Part shown: in pieces, positions 16,367 to 24,487 of the stretch
Layout of the letters: every line of letters begins with the position of its first letter
Numbering within the stretch: the stretch's first letter is position 1
Origin: JAQVEM01 sp964595565
GTDB taxonomy: Bacteria; Actinomycetota; Humimicrobiia; Humimicrobiales; Humimicrobiaceae
Direction of reading: 5' to 3'
NCBI GenBank assembly: GCA_964595565.1
Contig: CAZQQX010000019.1
Coordinates: 1 to 34,865 of the forward strand
DNA: 34,865 bases
The notes under the pieces: generated by a model
The model's input: only the letters and a program-made list of their open reading frames with translations
Database searches by the model: none
What the model was told of the DNA's origin: nothing
Translations under genes and position numbers: made by a program

Positions 16367-16384
16367 CGCGAAGATCGTCGCGAT
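16367..16384. repeat. TCGCGA-N6-TCGCGA repeat
   Basis: Two copies of the self-complementary hexamer TCGCGA, 6 nt apart, in an otherwise AT-rich leader 51 nt before the nitroreductase start. They form both a direct and an inverted repeat; a regulator site or short hairpin is possible. Confidence 0.35.
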
Positions 16385-16434
16385 GATTCTTTAAAATCCA
16401 GTTAAAAGATTTTAAAAGAAGGGGGTAATATTCA

Positions 16435-16968
16435 GTGAAACAATTTAATTCTATCATGGATGTTATAGAGAGAAGAAGAAGCATAAGGTCATACAAACCT
16501 CAGGAAGTAAAAGAAGCAGATTTAAATTATGTTTTGCAGGCTTTCAGGAAAGCCCCATCAGCCAAGAATCTTCAGCCATGGAAATTAGTTCTGGTAAAAG
16601 ATAAGAAAAAAATAAATGACCTGTCTATCGCATGCAACAACCAGACATTTCTTATAGAGGCTCCCCTGCTGATAGTTGCATGTGCCAGTGAAAATGAGGC
16701 GTATGGAGTAATGGGGGGTTATATGAACAGCTACCCCATAGATGTAGGGATAGCCATGGACCACCTGATGCTTGCCGCAACCGAAAGAGGTCTGGGAACC
16801 TGCTGGATAGGGTCATTTAAAGAAAAACTGGTAAAGGACCTCCTTGATATTCCTGAAGGCATCAGAGTAGTGGCCCTGACACCTCTCGGTTTCCCGGCTG
16901 AAGAGGGCGAAATTAAAAGCCGTAAGCCCCTTTCTAAAATAATCTGCTATGATAAATATATTGAATGA
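16435..16968 (+). CDS. nitroreductase-family flavoprotein
   Basis: A 177-residue FMN-dependent oxidoreductase. Family features: RRSIRSYKPQEV at 14-25 (FMN phosphate contact), PSAKNLQPWKLVLV at 42-55, and AMDHLMLAATERGLGTCWIG in the second half, with the ALTPLGFP strand. It is shorter than classical NfsB (about 217) and matches the small nitroreductases of anaerobes. The start is GTG at 16435 behind GAAGGGGGT. A hairpin with T-run follows. Physiological substrate unknown. Confidence 0.9.
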   Translation: MKQFNSIMDVIERRRSIRSYKPQEVKEADLNYVLQAFRKAPSAKNLQPWKLVLVKDKKKINDLSIACNNQTFLIEAPLLIVACASENEAYGVMGGYMNSYPIDVGIAMDHLMLAATERGLGTCWIGSFKEKLVKDLLDIPEGIRVVALTPLGFPAEEGEIKSRKPLSKIICYDKYIE

Positions 16969-16978
16969 GAAGGATTGC

Positions 16979-17007
16979 AAAAAGGGGTAAGTTTTACAGC
17001 CTTTTTT
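16979..17007 (+). terminator. putative terminator after nitroreductase
   Basis: AAAAAGG (16979-16985) pairs with CCTTTTT (17000-17006), with an inner GTAA/TTAC pair, and ends in a six-T run. The stem is mostly A-T, so strength is uncertain. Confidence 0.4.
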
Positions 17008-17061
17008 AGAAAGACTGACCGGTAAAAAATAAAGATTTACAGGCCTATATGCCAGAGTTAA

Positions 17062-19623
17062 ATGGAAATAATTACTACTCATGTAAGTTCTGATTTTGAC
17101 GCTTTTGCCGGGATGGTGGCGGCAAAAAAACTGTATCCACAGGCCAGTATAATACTTCCCACAGCTATAAATCAGAATGTAAGGAAATTCATAACCCTCT
17201 ACGAAGATGAACTGCCTTCGCTAGAGGACGCGAAATCAATTGATTTTTCTCAGGTTACAAGAGTAATTGTAGTGGACACAAAATTTGCCTCAAGGCTGGG
17301 TCCATCAAAGGAAGCGCTCGGAAACAGAGATGTTGAAATCATAATATATGACCACCACCCGAAATCGCCCGAGGATATAAAGGCAACCAGAGACTATTCA
17401 GAAGAAGTGGGAGCCGCAACAACTATTCTGGTAAATGAGATGAAGGAGAAAAAAATAAGCATCTCCCAGCTTGACGCAACCCTGTTTACCCTGGGAATTT
17501 ATGAGGATACCGGCTCTTTTACCTATCCGGGAACCACCCACAGCGACCTTGAGGCGGCTGCGTATCTAATGAAAAATGACTCCAATCTTTTTGTGGTGTT
17601 AAAATTTTTGAATCTTTCTCTTAATGAAGAGCAGCACAACCTTCTTGAAAAACTTATAATGAATTACAGAAAAATAAAAGTTCACGAAACAGAAGTACTG
17701 CTGGCAGGTGCAGAGATGCCCGGGTTCGTAGAAGGGCTCTCTGTTCTTACCAGAAAGCTTTCCCAGATTGAGGATGTAAGTGTGGTAATATGCTGGACCA
17801 GAATGAAGGAAAAAACCTATGTTGTCGGCAGGAGCGACAGCAAAGATGTAAATGTGTCAGAAATCCTTAAAGCTGTGGGCGGGGGCGGGCACCCCCAGGC
17901 AGCTTCTGCAGTTGTAACCGGTATGAGTATGGATGAGATTGAGAAAAAAATCGTAGATTCTCTCAAGAAAAATATAAAGGAGCCTGTTCTTGCAGGGGAT
18001 GTCATGTCATACCCGGTAAAGGTTGTGGGTGAAAATGTCAGTATTGCTGAAGTAAGCAGGCTATTAAAGAAATACGGACACTCGGGGATACCCATTGTGG
18101 ACAGTGATAACAACATTGTGGGGATAATAACCAGAAAAGATATAGACCGGGCCATAGGGCACGGCCTCTCTCATGCCCCGGTTAAGGGTTTTAAATCCCA
18201 CGGTGTCGTAAAAGGCGGCCCCGGGGCTACAATAAGCGAGATCCAGAATCTTATGATAGAAAATGGTATTGGAAGAATACCCATAATTGATAAGAATAAA
18301 ATCGTTGGAATAGTCACAAGAAAAGATATATTAAGGTTTCTGCACGGCCGTATCTATGAGGACCTCTGGAGCTTTTTCCCGGCGAAGGTTAAAAAAATAT
18401 TAAAAGATATATCAGGCGTGACCAGAACCCTTAAATACAATACTTACCTTGTAGGAGGGATAGTAAGGGATGCGCTTCTTAAGATACCCAATTTTGATAT
18501 AGATATAGTAGTGGAGGGTGACGGGATAGAGTTTGGCAGGGCGCTTTCAGAAAAATTAGGATGCAGGCTTGAATACCACAAAAAATTTGGGACCTCTGTG
18601 GTGGTGTTAAAAGACGGGCAGCATATAGATATAGCATCGGCGCGTGTTGAGTATTATAAGAGTCCCGCGGCTCTTCCAACGGTGGAGGCGGGAAATATAA
18701 GGCAGGACCTCTCAAGGAGAGATTTTACAATTAACACTATGGCATTATCCTTAAATAAAAAGAATTTTGGCGAGATTTTTGATTTCTTTGGCGGAAGGGA
18801 AGATTTAAAGAATAAAAAAATAAAGGTCCTTCACAAGATGAGCTTTATAGAGGACCCCACAAGGATTTTCAGGGCAGTTAGGTTTGAGAACCGGCTGGGC
18901 TTTAAAATGGACAGCCAGACTGAAAAGCTTGCCAGGACAACTATAAATATGGATATAGTATCAAAGTTAAACGGGGTCAGGATAAGAGATGAGCTTGTAA
19001 CCATATTCAGCGAGGCAAATCCTGCGGAGGCGATACAGAGGCTGGCCGGTCTTGGAGCACTAAAGAAAATAGGGATAAAGGCAAAGGTAGACAGCGGATT
19101 TATAGGGAAGGCAAAAAAGGTTTTAAGCTGCTACGAGCAGCTTAAAGATTTTTACGGCGGGGAAGGTGAGGAGATAAAGAAGTGGAGGCTGGTATTTATC
19201 CTGCTGCTTAAGGGTAAGACGCCCGGAGAGATTAGAAGATGGTGCTCCTGGATGAAGGTAAGAAAGAAGGATATGAATGTAATACTTGAGGTATTAAGCA
19301 GGTGGGACAGGATAAAAAGGGCGCTAAAAATAGTGGTTAAGAAAAATTCCAGGCTTTACAAGATGCTAAAGAGAATCCCACCAGAGCTCCAGGTAATTGC
19401 CTGCAGCTGGGGGGAGGAATATTATAAGAATATTAAGAGGTACCTTACCGGGCTCCGAGATATCAAGCTTGAGGTGAGCGGGGAAACACTGAAGGAAATG
19501 GGGTACAGGCCATCAGATAAGTTCAGGGCAGTACTTGAGAAGCTATTTGAGATGAAGCTTGATGGGAAAGTGGAGAGCAGAGAGGATGAGGTCAGGGAGT
19601 TGGAGAAGCTGATGAATAAGTAA
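17062..19623 (+). CDS. DHH-CBS-CCA fusion, tRNA nucleotidyltransferase
   Basis: A three-part protein of 853 residues. Residues 1-310 are a DHH/DHHA1 phosphoesterase: HVSSDFDAFAG at 7-17, DTKF at 72, DHH at 97-99, and the DHHA1 glycine motif GGGGHPQA at 273-280. Residues 312-430 are two CBS domains (VMSYPVKVV, GHSGIPIVD, GRIPIID), usually nucleotide-sensing. Residues 445-853 are a class II CCA-adding-type nucleotidyltransferase: LVGGIVRD at 463-470, catalytic DIDIVVEGD with Asp479/Asp481, the DLSRRDFTINTMAL motif, then helical RNA-binding domains. Such fusions occur in Aquifex, Thermotoga and relatives, where some are A-adding only, with a second enzyme adding CC. No strong ribosome site precedes ATG 17062, and an in-frame TAA directly before it excludes a longer protein. 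Confidence 0.92.
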   Translation: MEIITTHVSSDFDAFAGMVAAKKLYPQASIILPTAINQNVRKFITLYEDELPSLEDAKSIDFSQVTRVIVVDTKFASRLGPSKEALGNRDVEIIIYDHHPKSPEDIKATRDYSEEVGAATTILVNEMKEKKISISQLDATLFTLGIYEDTGSFTYPGTTHSDLEAAAYLMKNDSNLFVVLKFLNLSLNEEQHNLLEKLIMNYRKIKVHETEVLLAGAEMPGFVEGLSVLTRKLSQIEDVSVVICWTRMKEKTYVVGRSDSKDVNVSEILKAVGGGGHPQAASAVVTGMSMDEIEKKIVDSLKKNIKEPVLAGDVMSYPVKVVGENVSIAEVSRLLKKYGHSGIPIVDSDNNIVGIITRKDIDRAIGHGLSHAPVKGFKSHGVVKGGPGATISEIQNLMIENGIGRIPIIDKNKIVGIVTRKDILRFLHGRIYEDLWSFFPAKVKKILKDISGVTRTLKYNTYLVGGIVRDALLKIPNFDIDIVVEGDGIEFGRALSEKLGCRLEYHKKFGTSVVVLKDGQHIDIASARVEYYKSPAALPTVEAGNIRQDLSRRDFTINTMALSLNKKNFGEIFDFFGGREDLKNKKIKVLHKMSFIEDPTRIFRAVRFENRLGFKMDSQTEKLARTTINMDIVSKLNGVRIRDELVTIFSEANPAEAIQRLAGLGALKKIGIKAKVDSGFIGKAKKVLSCYEQLKDFYGGEGEEIKKWRLVFILLLKGKTPGEIRRWCSWMKVRKKDMNVILEVLSRWDRIKRALKIVVKKNSRLYKMLKRIPPELQVIACSWGEEYYKNIKRYLTGLRDIKLEVSGETLKEMGYRPSDKFRAVLEKLFEMKLDGKVESREDEVRELEKLMNK

Positions 19624-19687
19624 TGTAATTAAGATTTTTATGTTACAAGTTCTATAAAATAATCAATATATTTAGGCCAATACAAAC

Positions 19688-19714
19688 AGGCATATCCTGC
19701 CTTCAGATTTTTTT
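19688..19714 (+). terminator. terminator after the CCA-enzyme gene
   Basis: AGGCA (19688-19692) and TGCCT (19698-19702) form a short hairpin, followed by a seven-T run at 19708-19714. It stands 65 nt after the stop codon. Confidence 0.5.
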
Positions 19715-19849
19715 AAAGGCAATTATAGAGATTTATTTTATTGGGGTAGCACAAAGGTAGTTAAAAGAACTATCTAAAAGTGGTAAATAATAGGTGAAGA
19801 ATCACATAATTTTGCTTATTATTCTGTCTCGTATATTTAATTAAATATT

Positions 19850-20776
19850 TTATATGACTACCTCTTCCAGAACCCCACTGTATAATAACTCTAAGTTAAA
19901 GGTATAATCGTTATTAACAAATGTTTCGAATAAAGGATTCTTTGAACTTTTCCAACCGTAGCCATCCGTTATCCATATAAGTTCTATATTTTGTCTTTTT
20001 AGGATATTGTTAAGTTCAATGTATTCACCGGCAGTAGCTTTTAATTTTGACCCGCCACCACCATAGTAATTTACTTCAATTAAATACATTTTATTTTCGT
20101 AATTATTAATTATTGAAAAATCAAATACTCTATCATATTTATCTACCATTATAGAGTAGTTCAAATCACTTTCTATTTTTACTTTTGAAACTTGACTTAG
20201 ATATTTAAGATTAAATTTTGAGGTAAAACTCTCAATATATTTTTCTACGATTTCTTCCATTAAAATACCCGTTCTATTTTTTCTTGCATTTGTGTCCAGT
20301 CCAACTTCTATACCATAACAGTAATCAACCAGGTTTTTTATTCTTTTATTTTTAAAAATATCCCTGAGGCCTGAATTGATAAAAAATTTTCTTAATTTTT
20401 CTTCTGTAGTGGGAAGATAGTCTTTATAAAATAAATCGTAGGTTTCTTCGTAATTGAGATTATCAAAATCTGTAATAATTTGGAGTCTTTTTAATTTATT
20501 TTCTCTTATAGCAAGAAGTATAGGTAATACTTTTCTCACAGTAGGGTATTCTTTGATTAATTTTAAAAATTCTTCTTCTACATCCTCTTTACCTATTAGA
20601 TAATTTAGTATATTAAGTTCTTTTTCTATGGTTTTTGTATTTTTATAAACTTTTTTCCAGTTAACAAAATATTCCCAGGTGAATATAGATTCTTTTAATG
20701 TCTTAATAAAGTAGTCAAATACCTTATTCTCATCATTTTCTAATCCTAAATTCCTGTATGTATTAAGATATTTCAT
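19850..20776 (-). CDS. DpnII-family type II restriction endonuclease
   Basis: A 308-residue enzyme of the DpnII family, whose characterised members cut GATC. The family block GLDTNARKNRTG at 159-170 is clear. The PD-(D/E)XK core is FDFSII (Asp219) then YLIEVNYYGGGGSK (Glu234) at 231-244, and ELIWITDGYGW at 265-275 follows. GATC specificity is inferred from family. No Shine-Dalgarno precedes the ATG. Its promoter (TTGCTA-N16-TATACT) overlaps the -10 of the divergent methyltransferase. The gene is much richer in A+T than the CCA enzyme next to it, suggesting transfer. Confidence 0.9.
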   Translation of the reverse strand: MKYLNTYRNLGLENDENKVFDYFIKTLKESIFTWEYFVNWKKVYKNTKTIEKELNILNYLIGKEDVEEEFLKLIKEYPTVRKVLPILLAIRENKLKRLQIITDFDNLNYEETYDLFYKDYLPTTEEKLRKFFINSGLRDIFKNKRIKNLVDYCYGIEVGLDTNARKNRTGILMEEIVEKYIESFTSKFNLKYLSQVSKVKIESDLNYSIMVDKYDRVFDFSIINNYENKMYLIEVNYYGGGGSKLKATAGEYIELNNILKRQNIELIWITDGYGWKSSKNPLFETFVNNDYTFNLELLYSGVLEEVVI

Positions 20777-20807
20777 TTTTTGTTTTATATTTTCTGAAAT
20801 ATTTATT

Positions 20808-20835
20808 AGTATATAATAAAAGGTTTAAATAGCAA
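20808..20835. promoter_or_regulatory. overlapping divergent promoters of the R-M pair
   Basis: On the minus strand TTGCTA (20835-20830), 16 nt, TATACT (20813-20808) would drive the endonuclease. On the plus strand TATAAT (20812-20817) would drive the methyltransferase, with no good -35. The two -10 boxes share bases, so polymerases would compete. Confidence 0.5.
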
Positions 20836-20852
20836 TTATAAAGGTAGTGGTA

Positions 20853-21689
20853 ATGGAAGATCTTCTAAAATCTTTAAATAAATACAAGTATTTCCATGAT
20901 GATAATTTCTTATTGGTTTTGGGAGATAGTTTGGAGTTGCTAAAGAAAATCAATAAAAACTCAGTTGATATGATTTTTGCTGACCCCCCATATTTTTTAT
21001 CCAATGGTGGTATAACCTGCATGTCGGGAAGAATGGTTAGCGTTGATAAAGGAAAATGGGACAAATCCAATGGAGTAGAAGAAAATTTTAAATTTAATCT
21101 AGAATGGCTTGGTGAATGCAGAAGGATATTAAAGAAAGATGGTACCATCTGGATATCCGGGACATCACATATAATCTATTCTATTGGTTATGCCATGCAG
21201 GTACTGGGGTATAAGATATTAAATGATATTATCTGGTATAAGAGAAATGCTCCTCCTAATTTGAGCTGCAGGTATTTTACTCATTCGACAGAAATAATTT
21301 TATGGGCTGCTAAATCGGATAAAAGTAAGCATTATTTCGATTATAAAAAAATGAAGGAACTGAATAAAAATAAACAGATGAGAAATATATGGGACATTAA
21401 AGATGCCGGGCCGGAAAATTTATGGGAAATTTCAGCTCCCGGGAAAAAGGAAAAGGAGTTTGGGAAACACCCCACTCAAAAACCAGAGGAGCTTCTCAAG
21501 AGAGTTGTGTTAGCATCAACCAAAGAGGGTGATATTATTCTAGATCCCTTTAATGGAAGTGGAACTACAGGAATAATAGCCAGCGGGTTTAATAGAAAAT
21601 ATATAGGAATTGATAATGAAAAAGAATATCTGGATCTAACTATTAAAAGATATGAAAAAGAAAAATCATTATTAAAATTGCTTAAATAA
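20853..21689 (+). CDS. beta-class adenine-N6 DNA methyltransferase (DpnA-like)
   Basis: Protects host DNA by N6-adenine methylation, presumably at GATC to match the endonuclease. Motif order is that of beta-class enzymes: DPPY first (FADPPYFLSNGG, about residues 43-54), motif I last (LDPFNGSGTTG near 225-235), preceded by HPTQKPEELL. The block IWYKRNAPPNLSCRYFTHST is characteristic of the DpnA/MboI-second-enzyme group. In the classical DpnII system this enzyme accompanies an alpha-class Dam-like methylase, which is absent here. I start at ATG 20853 because AAAGG lies 8 nt upstream; the GTG at 20847 would be too close to that site. 278 residues. Confidence 0.92.
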   Translation: MEDLLKSLNKYKYFHDDNFLLVLGDSLELLKKINKNSVDMIFADPPYFLSNGGITCMSGRMVSVDKGKWDKSNGVEENFKFNLEWLGECRRILKKDGTIWISGTSHIIYSIGYAMQVLGYKILNDIIWYKRNAPPNLSCRYFTHSTEIILWAAKSDKSKHYFDYKKMKELNKNKQMRNIWDIKDAGPENLWEISAPGKKEKEFGKHPTQKPEELLKRVVLASTKEGDIILDPFNGSGTTGIIASGFNRKYIGIDNEKEYLDLTIKRYEKEKSLLKLLK

Positions 21690-21702
21690 GATATTAGATT
21701 GA

Positions 21703-21795
21703 ATTTCGGGTATATTTATTTCATTAAATGGGAAATATAGAACTTTCAAAGGGTGCAGTAATTATCCGAAGTGCAAGTTTACTATAAAAATATGA
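21703..21795 (+). pseudogene. fragment of a topoisomerase-type C4 zinc ribbon
   Basis: After an in-frame TGA, 30 codons read ISGIFISLNGKYRTFKGCSN and then YPKCKFTIKI before TGA. GCSNYPKCKFT after GKY is the second half of the C4 zinc ribbon seen at the end of topoisomerase I and some NERD or restriction proteins. The first Cys pair and the rest of the gene are missing, so this is debris. Confidence 0.5.
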
Positions 21796-22017
21796 ATAAA
21801 ATGATGAGCTATGAATCTATAGCAAAGATGCTTAAGCCCATGTTTAGAGATAATTGATATTGTGTCCTTATCATCTTGTTTAGGAAGACTTTATTTGTAA
21901 ATATGATACCGCAGGCAAAAGAGCATAATATAGAATAAGTTGCTATAGAAGACCTTTTTAAAAATTCCTAAGAGAATAATTCCCTGATAAAATAAAAGCA
22001 TAAGTAAAACTGACTGA

Positions 22018-22176
22018 CGGTTTGGAGGGCCCTGTTCTATCCTGCACTGTGCAGTAAAAAGAAATATAGGGTTTTGCGGTGATTGCGAAGAAAATGAGAC
22101 ATGCAAAAAATGGGAGAGGCAAGGCTTCTTTATTCTATTCTGGATGGGATTGCACTGGAGAAGGGGTATTATTTAA
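22018..22176 (+). pseudogene. DUF3795-like cysteine-rich fragment
   Basis: Following TGA at 22015-22017, the frame reads RFGGPCSILHCAVKRNIGFC, then GDCEENETCKKWERQGFF, and ends at TAA 22174-22176. The spacing of C-x4-C and FCGDCEEN-x-x-C resembles the second half of DUF3795 proteins. No start codon or N-terminal half is found; the 220 nt before it have stops in all frames. It is a likely gene remnant in the accessory patch. Confidence 0.4.
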
Positions 22177-22208
22177 AATTAAGGGGAAAGCATATATAAG
22201 AGCTTAAA

Positions 22209-22466
22209 GTGAAGGTGATAAAAATTAAAAAAGAAAAGAAAGAGGAATTTACAGTAAATGGTGAAGAGCTGCTTGCAAAAATAAAAGAGCTGGTAAAAGA
22301 AGGAAATATAAGGAGGATTACCATAAAAAGTGAAGAAGGCAAAACGCTTATCCAGATTCCTTTAACACTTGGAGTAGTAGGTGCAATACTTTTGCCGGTA
22401 TGGGCCGCAATAGGCGCCATTGCAGCAATAGTTACCAAAGCCACTATAACTGTTGAAAGAGAATAA
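22209..22466 (+). CDS. DUF4342 small protein
   Basis: An 85-residue protein with the DUF4342 pattern: VNGEELLAKIKELVKEGNIR at 16-35, ITIKSEEGKTLIQIPLTLGV at 37-56, and a hydrophobic Ala/Ile-rich segment at about 54-77 that could insert in a membrane, ending TITVERE. Function unknown. Start is GTG at 22209 with a weak AAGAG site upstream; no ATG fits. It is intact although the sequence before it is gene debris. Confidence 0.8.
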   Translation: MKVIKIKKEKKEEFTVNGEELLAKIKELVKEGNIRRITIKSEEGKTLIQIPLTLGVVGAILLPVWAAIGAIAAIVTKATITVERE

Positions 22467-22478
22467 ATACAATCTTAT

Positions 22479-22807
22479 CTAATCTTTGGGCGGTGGTGGA
22501 GGAGGTTCGGGAGGTCCTTCTGGCTCCGGCCGGGACCCATCTGGCTCGTCTGGTTGCGGCTCTCCTGTTTCCTGGCTATTTTCATGAGTAGAGCCGGAAC
22601 TGTCAAATCTGTTTTCCAGTCTTTCTATTTTACTTTCAAGCTCTTCTATGGTGTCCTTAAGTGATGAGATTTCATCTCTCAGTTCGTTTATTGTATCGCC
22701 CAGTCTTCTGGTTTCATTAATTAAATTATCACCGGTATCTCTGCAGGAAGGAAGACAGAAGCGATTAATACCAGAATCAAAATTGGTATTAAAAACTTTA
22801 TTTTTAT
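22479..22807 (-). pseudogene. small coiled-coil lipoprotein, frameshifted
   Basis: Reading the minus strand, a good AAGGA site lies 6 nt before an ATA codon at 22807, followed by a signal-like KIKFLIPILILVLIASVFLP. A frame change near 22741-22752 (a GGAAGGAAG repeat on the plus strand) leads to CRDTGDNLINETRRLGDTIN and a heptad coiled coil (LRDEISSLKDTIEELESKI), then an acidic, Pro-rich tail ending EPPPPPPKD and TAG at 22481-22479. The Cys at the junction suggests a lipoprotein. Both a lost ATG (ATA) and a one-base change would be needed, so decay is likely; sequencing error is possible. Coiled-coil plus signal recalls small Lpp-like or cell-surface proteins. Confidence 0.6.
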
Positions 22808-22816
22808 AAGAAGTCC

Positions 22817-22860
22817 TTCCCGGGACCTTTCCGGTCCTTACTGCCGGGAATTTTTCTTAT
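22817..22860 (+). terminator. branched hairpin with T-rich tail
   Basis: Outer arms TTCCCGG (22817-22823) and CCGGGAA (22844-22850) enclose an inner GGACC/GGTCC pair (22823-22827, 22833-22837). On the plus strand it is followed by TTTTTCTTATTTTT, as a terminator would be. On the minus strand it overlaps the ribosome site of the small lipoprotein remnant. Confidence 0.5.
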
Positions 22861-22895
22861 TTTTAAATAAATATATCTTATAAATCGGTAGAAAG

Positions 22896-24368
22896 TTAAT
22901 CAATATATTTATCTATTATTTTTTCGGCCCTGTATTTTGAAATATTAAAACTCTGCCAGCTTTTCTGGCTTTCAAGCCCTGATTTTTTTTGCTCAAAATG
23001 TTCCAGTATTTCCCCTGTAATCTGTTTTTTCTCTGGTTCTGACGGGTAGCCTTCTGATGTTAGAAGTCTCTGCATCCCGGGTAAAGCATCATAGGATAGG
23101 CCCTTTAGGTAATTCATATCAATCTGCCCCGAATCAAAGTAACGGTCAATATTTTTTTCCGATATTATTACATCTACATTTGCGAAATTCATAATTATAT
23201 AAATTATAAGCGAGATTATAAAATAAGATTTAATTACAGGAAAATCCGGTTTCCATATATAAATAATATTGGCAATGGAGAGGAAAAATAGCATTATCAT
23301 AAAAGTCTGGACAAATATCCTTAAGTATGTGAACCCATAGGCCTGCTCGTAGACCAGCATTCTGTAAAATGCCGATACCAGTAAGACCAGGGTAAAGATC
23401 ACCAGCAGGGTAAGAAATATTTTTATAGCAACATAGATTTTTTTATTATCTTTTTTTACAAATGTTTTACCAAAAATTAAAATTCCAAAATTGATAATGG
23501 AGACTACCACCAGCTCAAAGAATCCCTTCCTGGCATATTCGGCGTAAGTGTAGGAAGAAGGCAGGACAAATGAACTTCCGCCGAATAGATAGGCAAACTG
23601 GATAACGGAGAATATAGCATAAATTACATTTATTAAAACCAGTATGGTAACCAAAATTACAGGGTCAAAAAATAATTTCCATTTTATTTTGCTGTATCTG
23701 GTCGGTTCTCCCTCCCGGGAAGCTTTTAACAGAGCCCACAGAAAACAGGTGGCATAAACCGAAATTATAAATATTACCAGAAAGTGTTTTATTATCTTTG
23801 ATATGGAAATATTTGAAAAAAGGTCCTTAAATATAATATCTGCAGATGATAGGAGCCATATAATAATTGCCAGGAGCGGGACCGAAATCAGTATACCTAT
23901 AAGTACTTTTGGAAGAACTCTGCTCCCGCCTTCTTTACTTTTAGAAACATTCATCCTGGATAGCGCCAGAAATGGTTTATGTATAAACCCCAGGGGAACA
24001 AAAATTCTTCTTACAATATCTCCAATAAATCTTATATCCGCCCAGCCTGATTTATTTACCCCTGTAACCAGTATCGCAAACATTATTATTAAAACGGGAA
24101 CAATCAGGTAGTTTAGAATCTTCAGCACCTGATTGGAGTGGATAAAGAAAGTGACAGCAAGCAGTAATACAGGGGTTGTAAATAACCACATTGAATTATT
24201 TAATTTTTTTAAAGAGTCCCTGAAACTTATAAGGAATATAATTAAAAGCAGGACGATAAAAATCAAATAAGAGATACCCGTGGTCTTCTCATGGAAAAGG
24301 ATGTCAAATGATACTCCAATTATTAGCCCGTAAAGAAGAAGCCAGTATTTTTTACCTTCTAATTCCAT
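22896..24368 (-). CDS. DUF4173 polytopic membrane protein
   Basis: A 490-residue integral membrane protein with about ten to twelve hydrophobic segments. The block SYTYAEYARKGFFELVVVS near 277-295 is the DUF4173 hallmark. The C-terminal 100 residues (after YIIMNFANVDVIISEKNIDRY) are soluble, mostly helical. Function is unknown for the family; members often sit beside two-component or sigma-factor genes, which is not the case here. It follows sufB/D by 119 nt on the same strand; the ATG has a GAAAGG site 12 nt upstream. Confidence 0.85.
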   Translation of the reverse strand: MELEGKKYWLLLYGLIIGVSFDILFHEKTTGISYLIFIVLLLIIFLISFRDSLKKLNNSMWLFTTPVLLLAVTFFIHSNQVLKILNYLIVPVLIIMFAILVTGVNKSGWADIRFIGDIVRRIFVPLGFIHKPFLALSRMNVSKSKEGGSRVLPKVLIGILISVPLLAIIIWLLSSADIIFKDLFSNISISKIIKHFLVIFIISVYATCFLWALLKASREGEPTRYSKIKWKLFFDPVILVTILVLINVIYAIFSVIQFAYLFGGSSFVLPSSYTYAEYARKGFFELVVVSIINFGILIFGKTFVKKDNKKIYVAIKIFLTLLVIFTLVLLVSAFYRMLVYEQAYGFTYLRIFVQTFMIMLFFLSIANIIYIWKPDFPVIKSYFIISLIIYIIMNFANVDVIISEKNIDRYFDSGQIDMNYLKGLSYDALPGMQRLLTSEGYPSEPEKKQITGEILEHFEQKKSGLESQKSWQSFNISKYRAEKIIDKYID

Positions 24369-24487
24369 AAAATTAATAACCTTTCTAAAACTTTTTATTT
24401 AAAATATTTAAACAGGTTAATTTTATATTATTCCCCGGTAAAATAAAATGATTTTGAATATCCGCTTTACGGTTATTTCAGGTTAAA

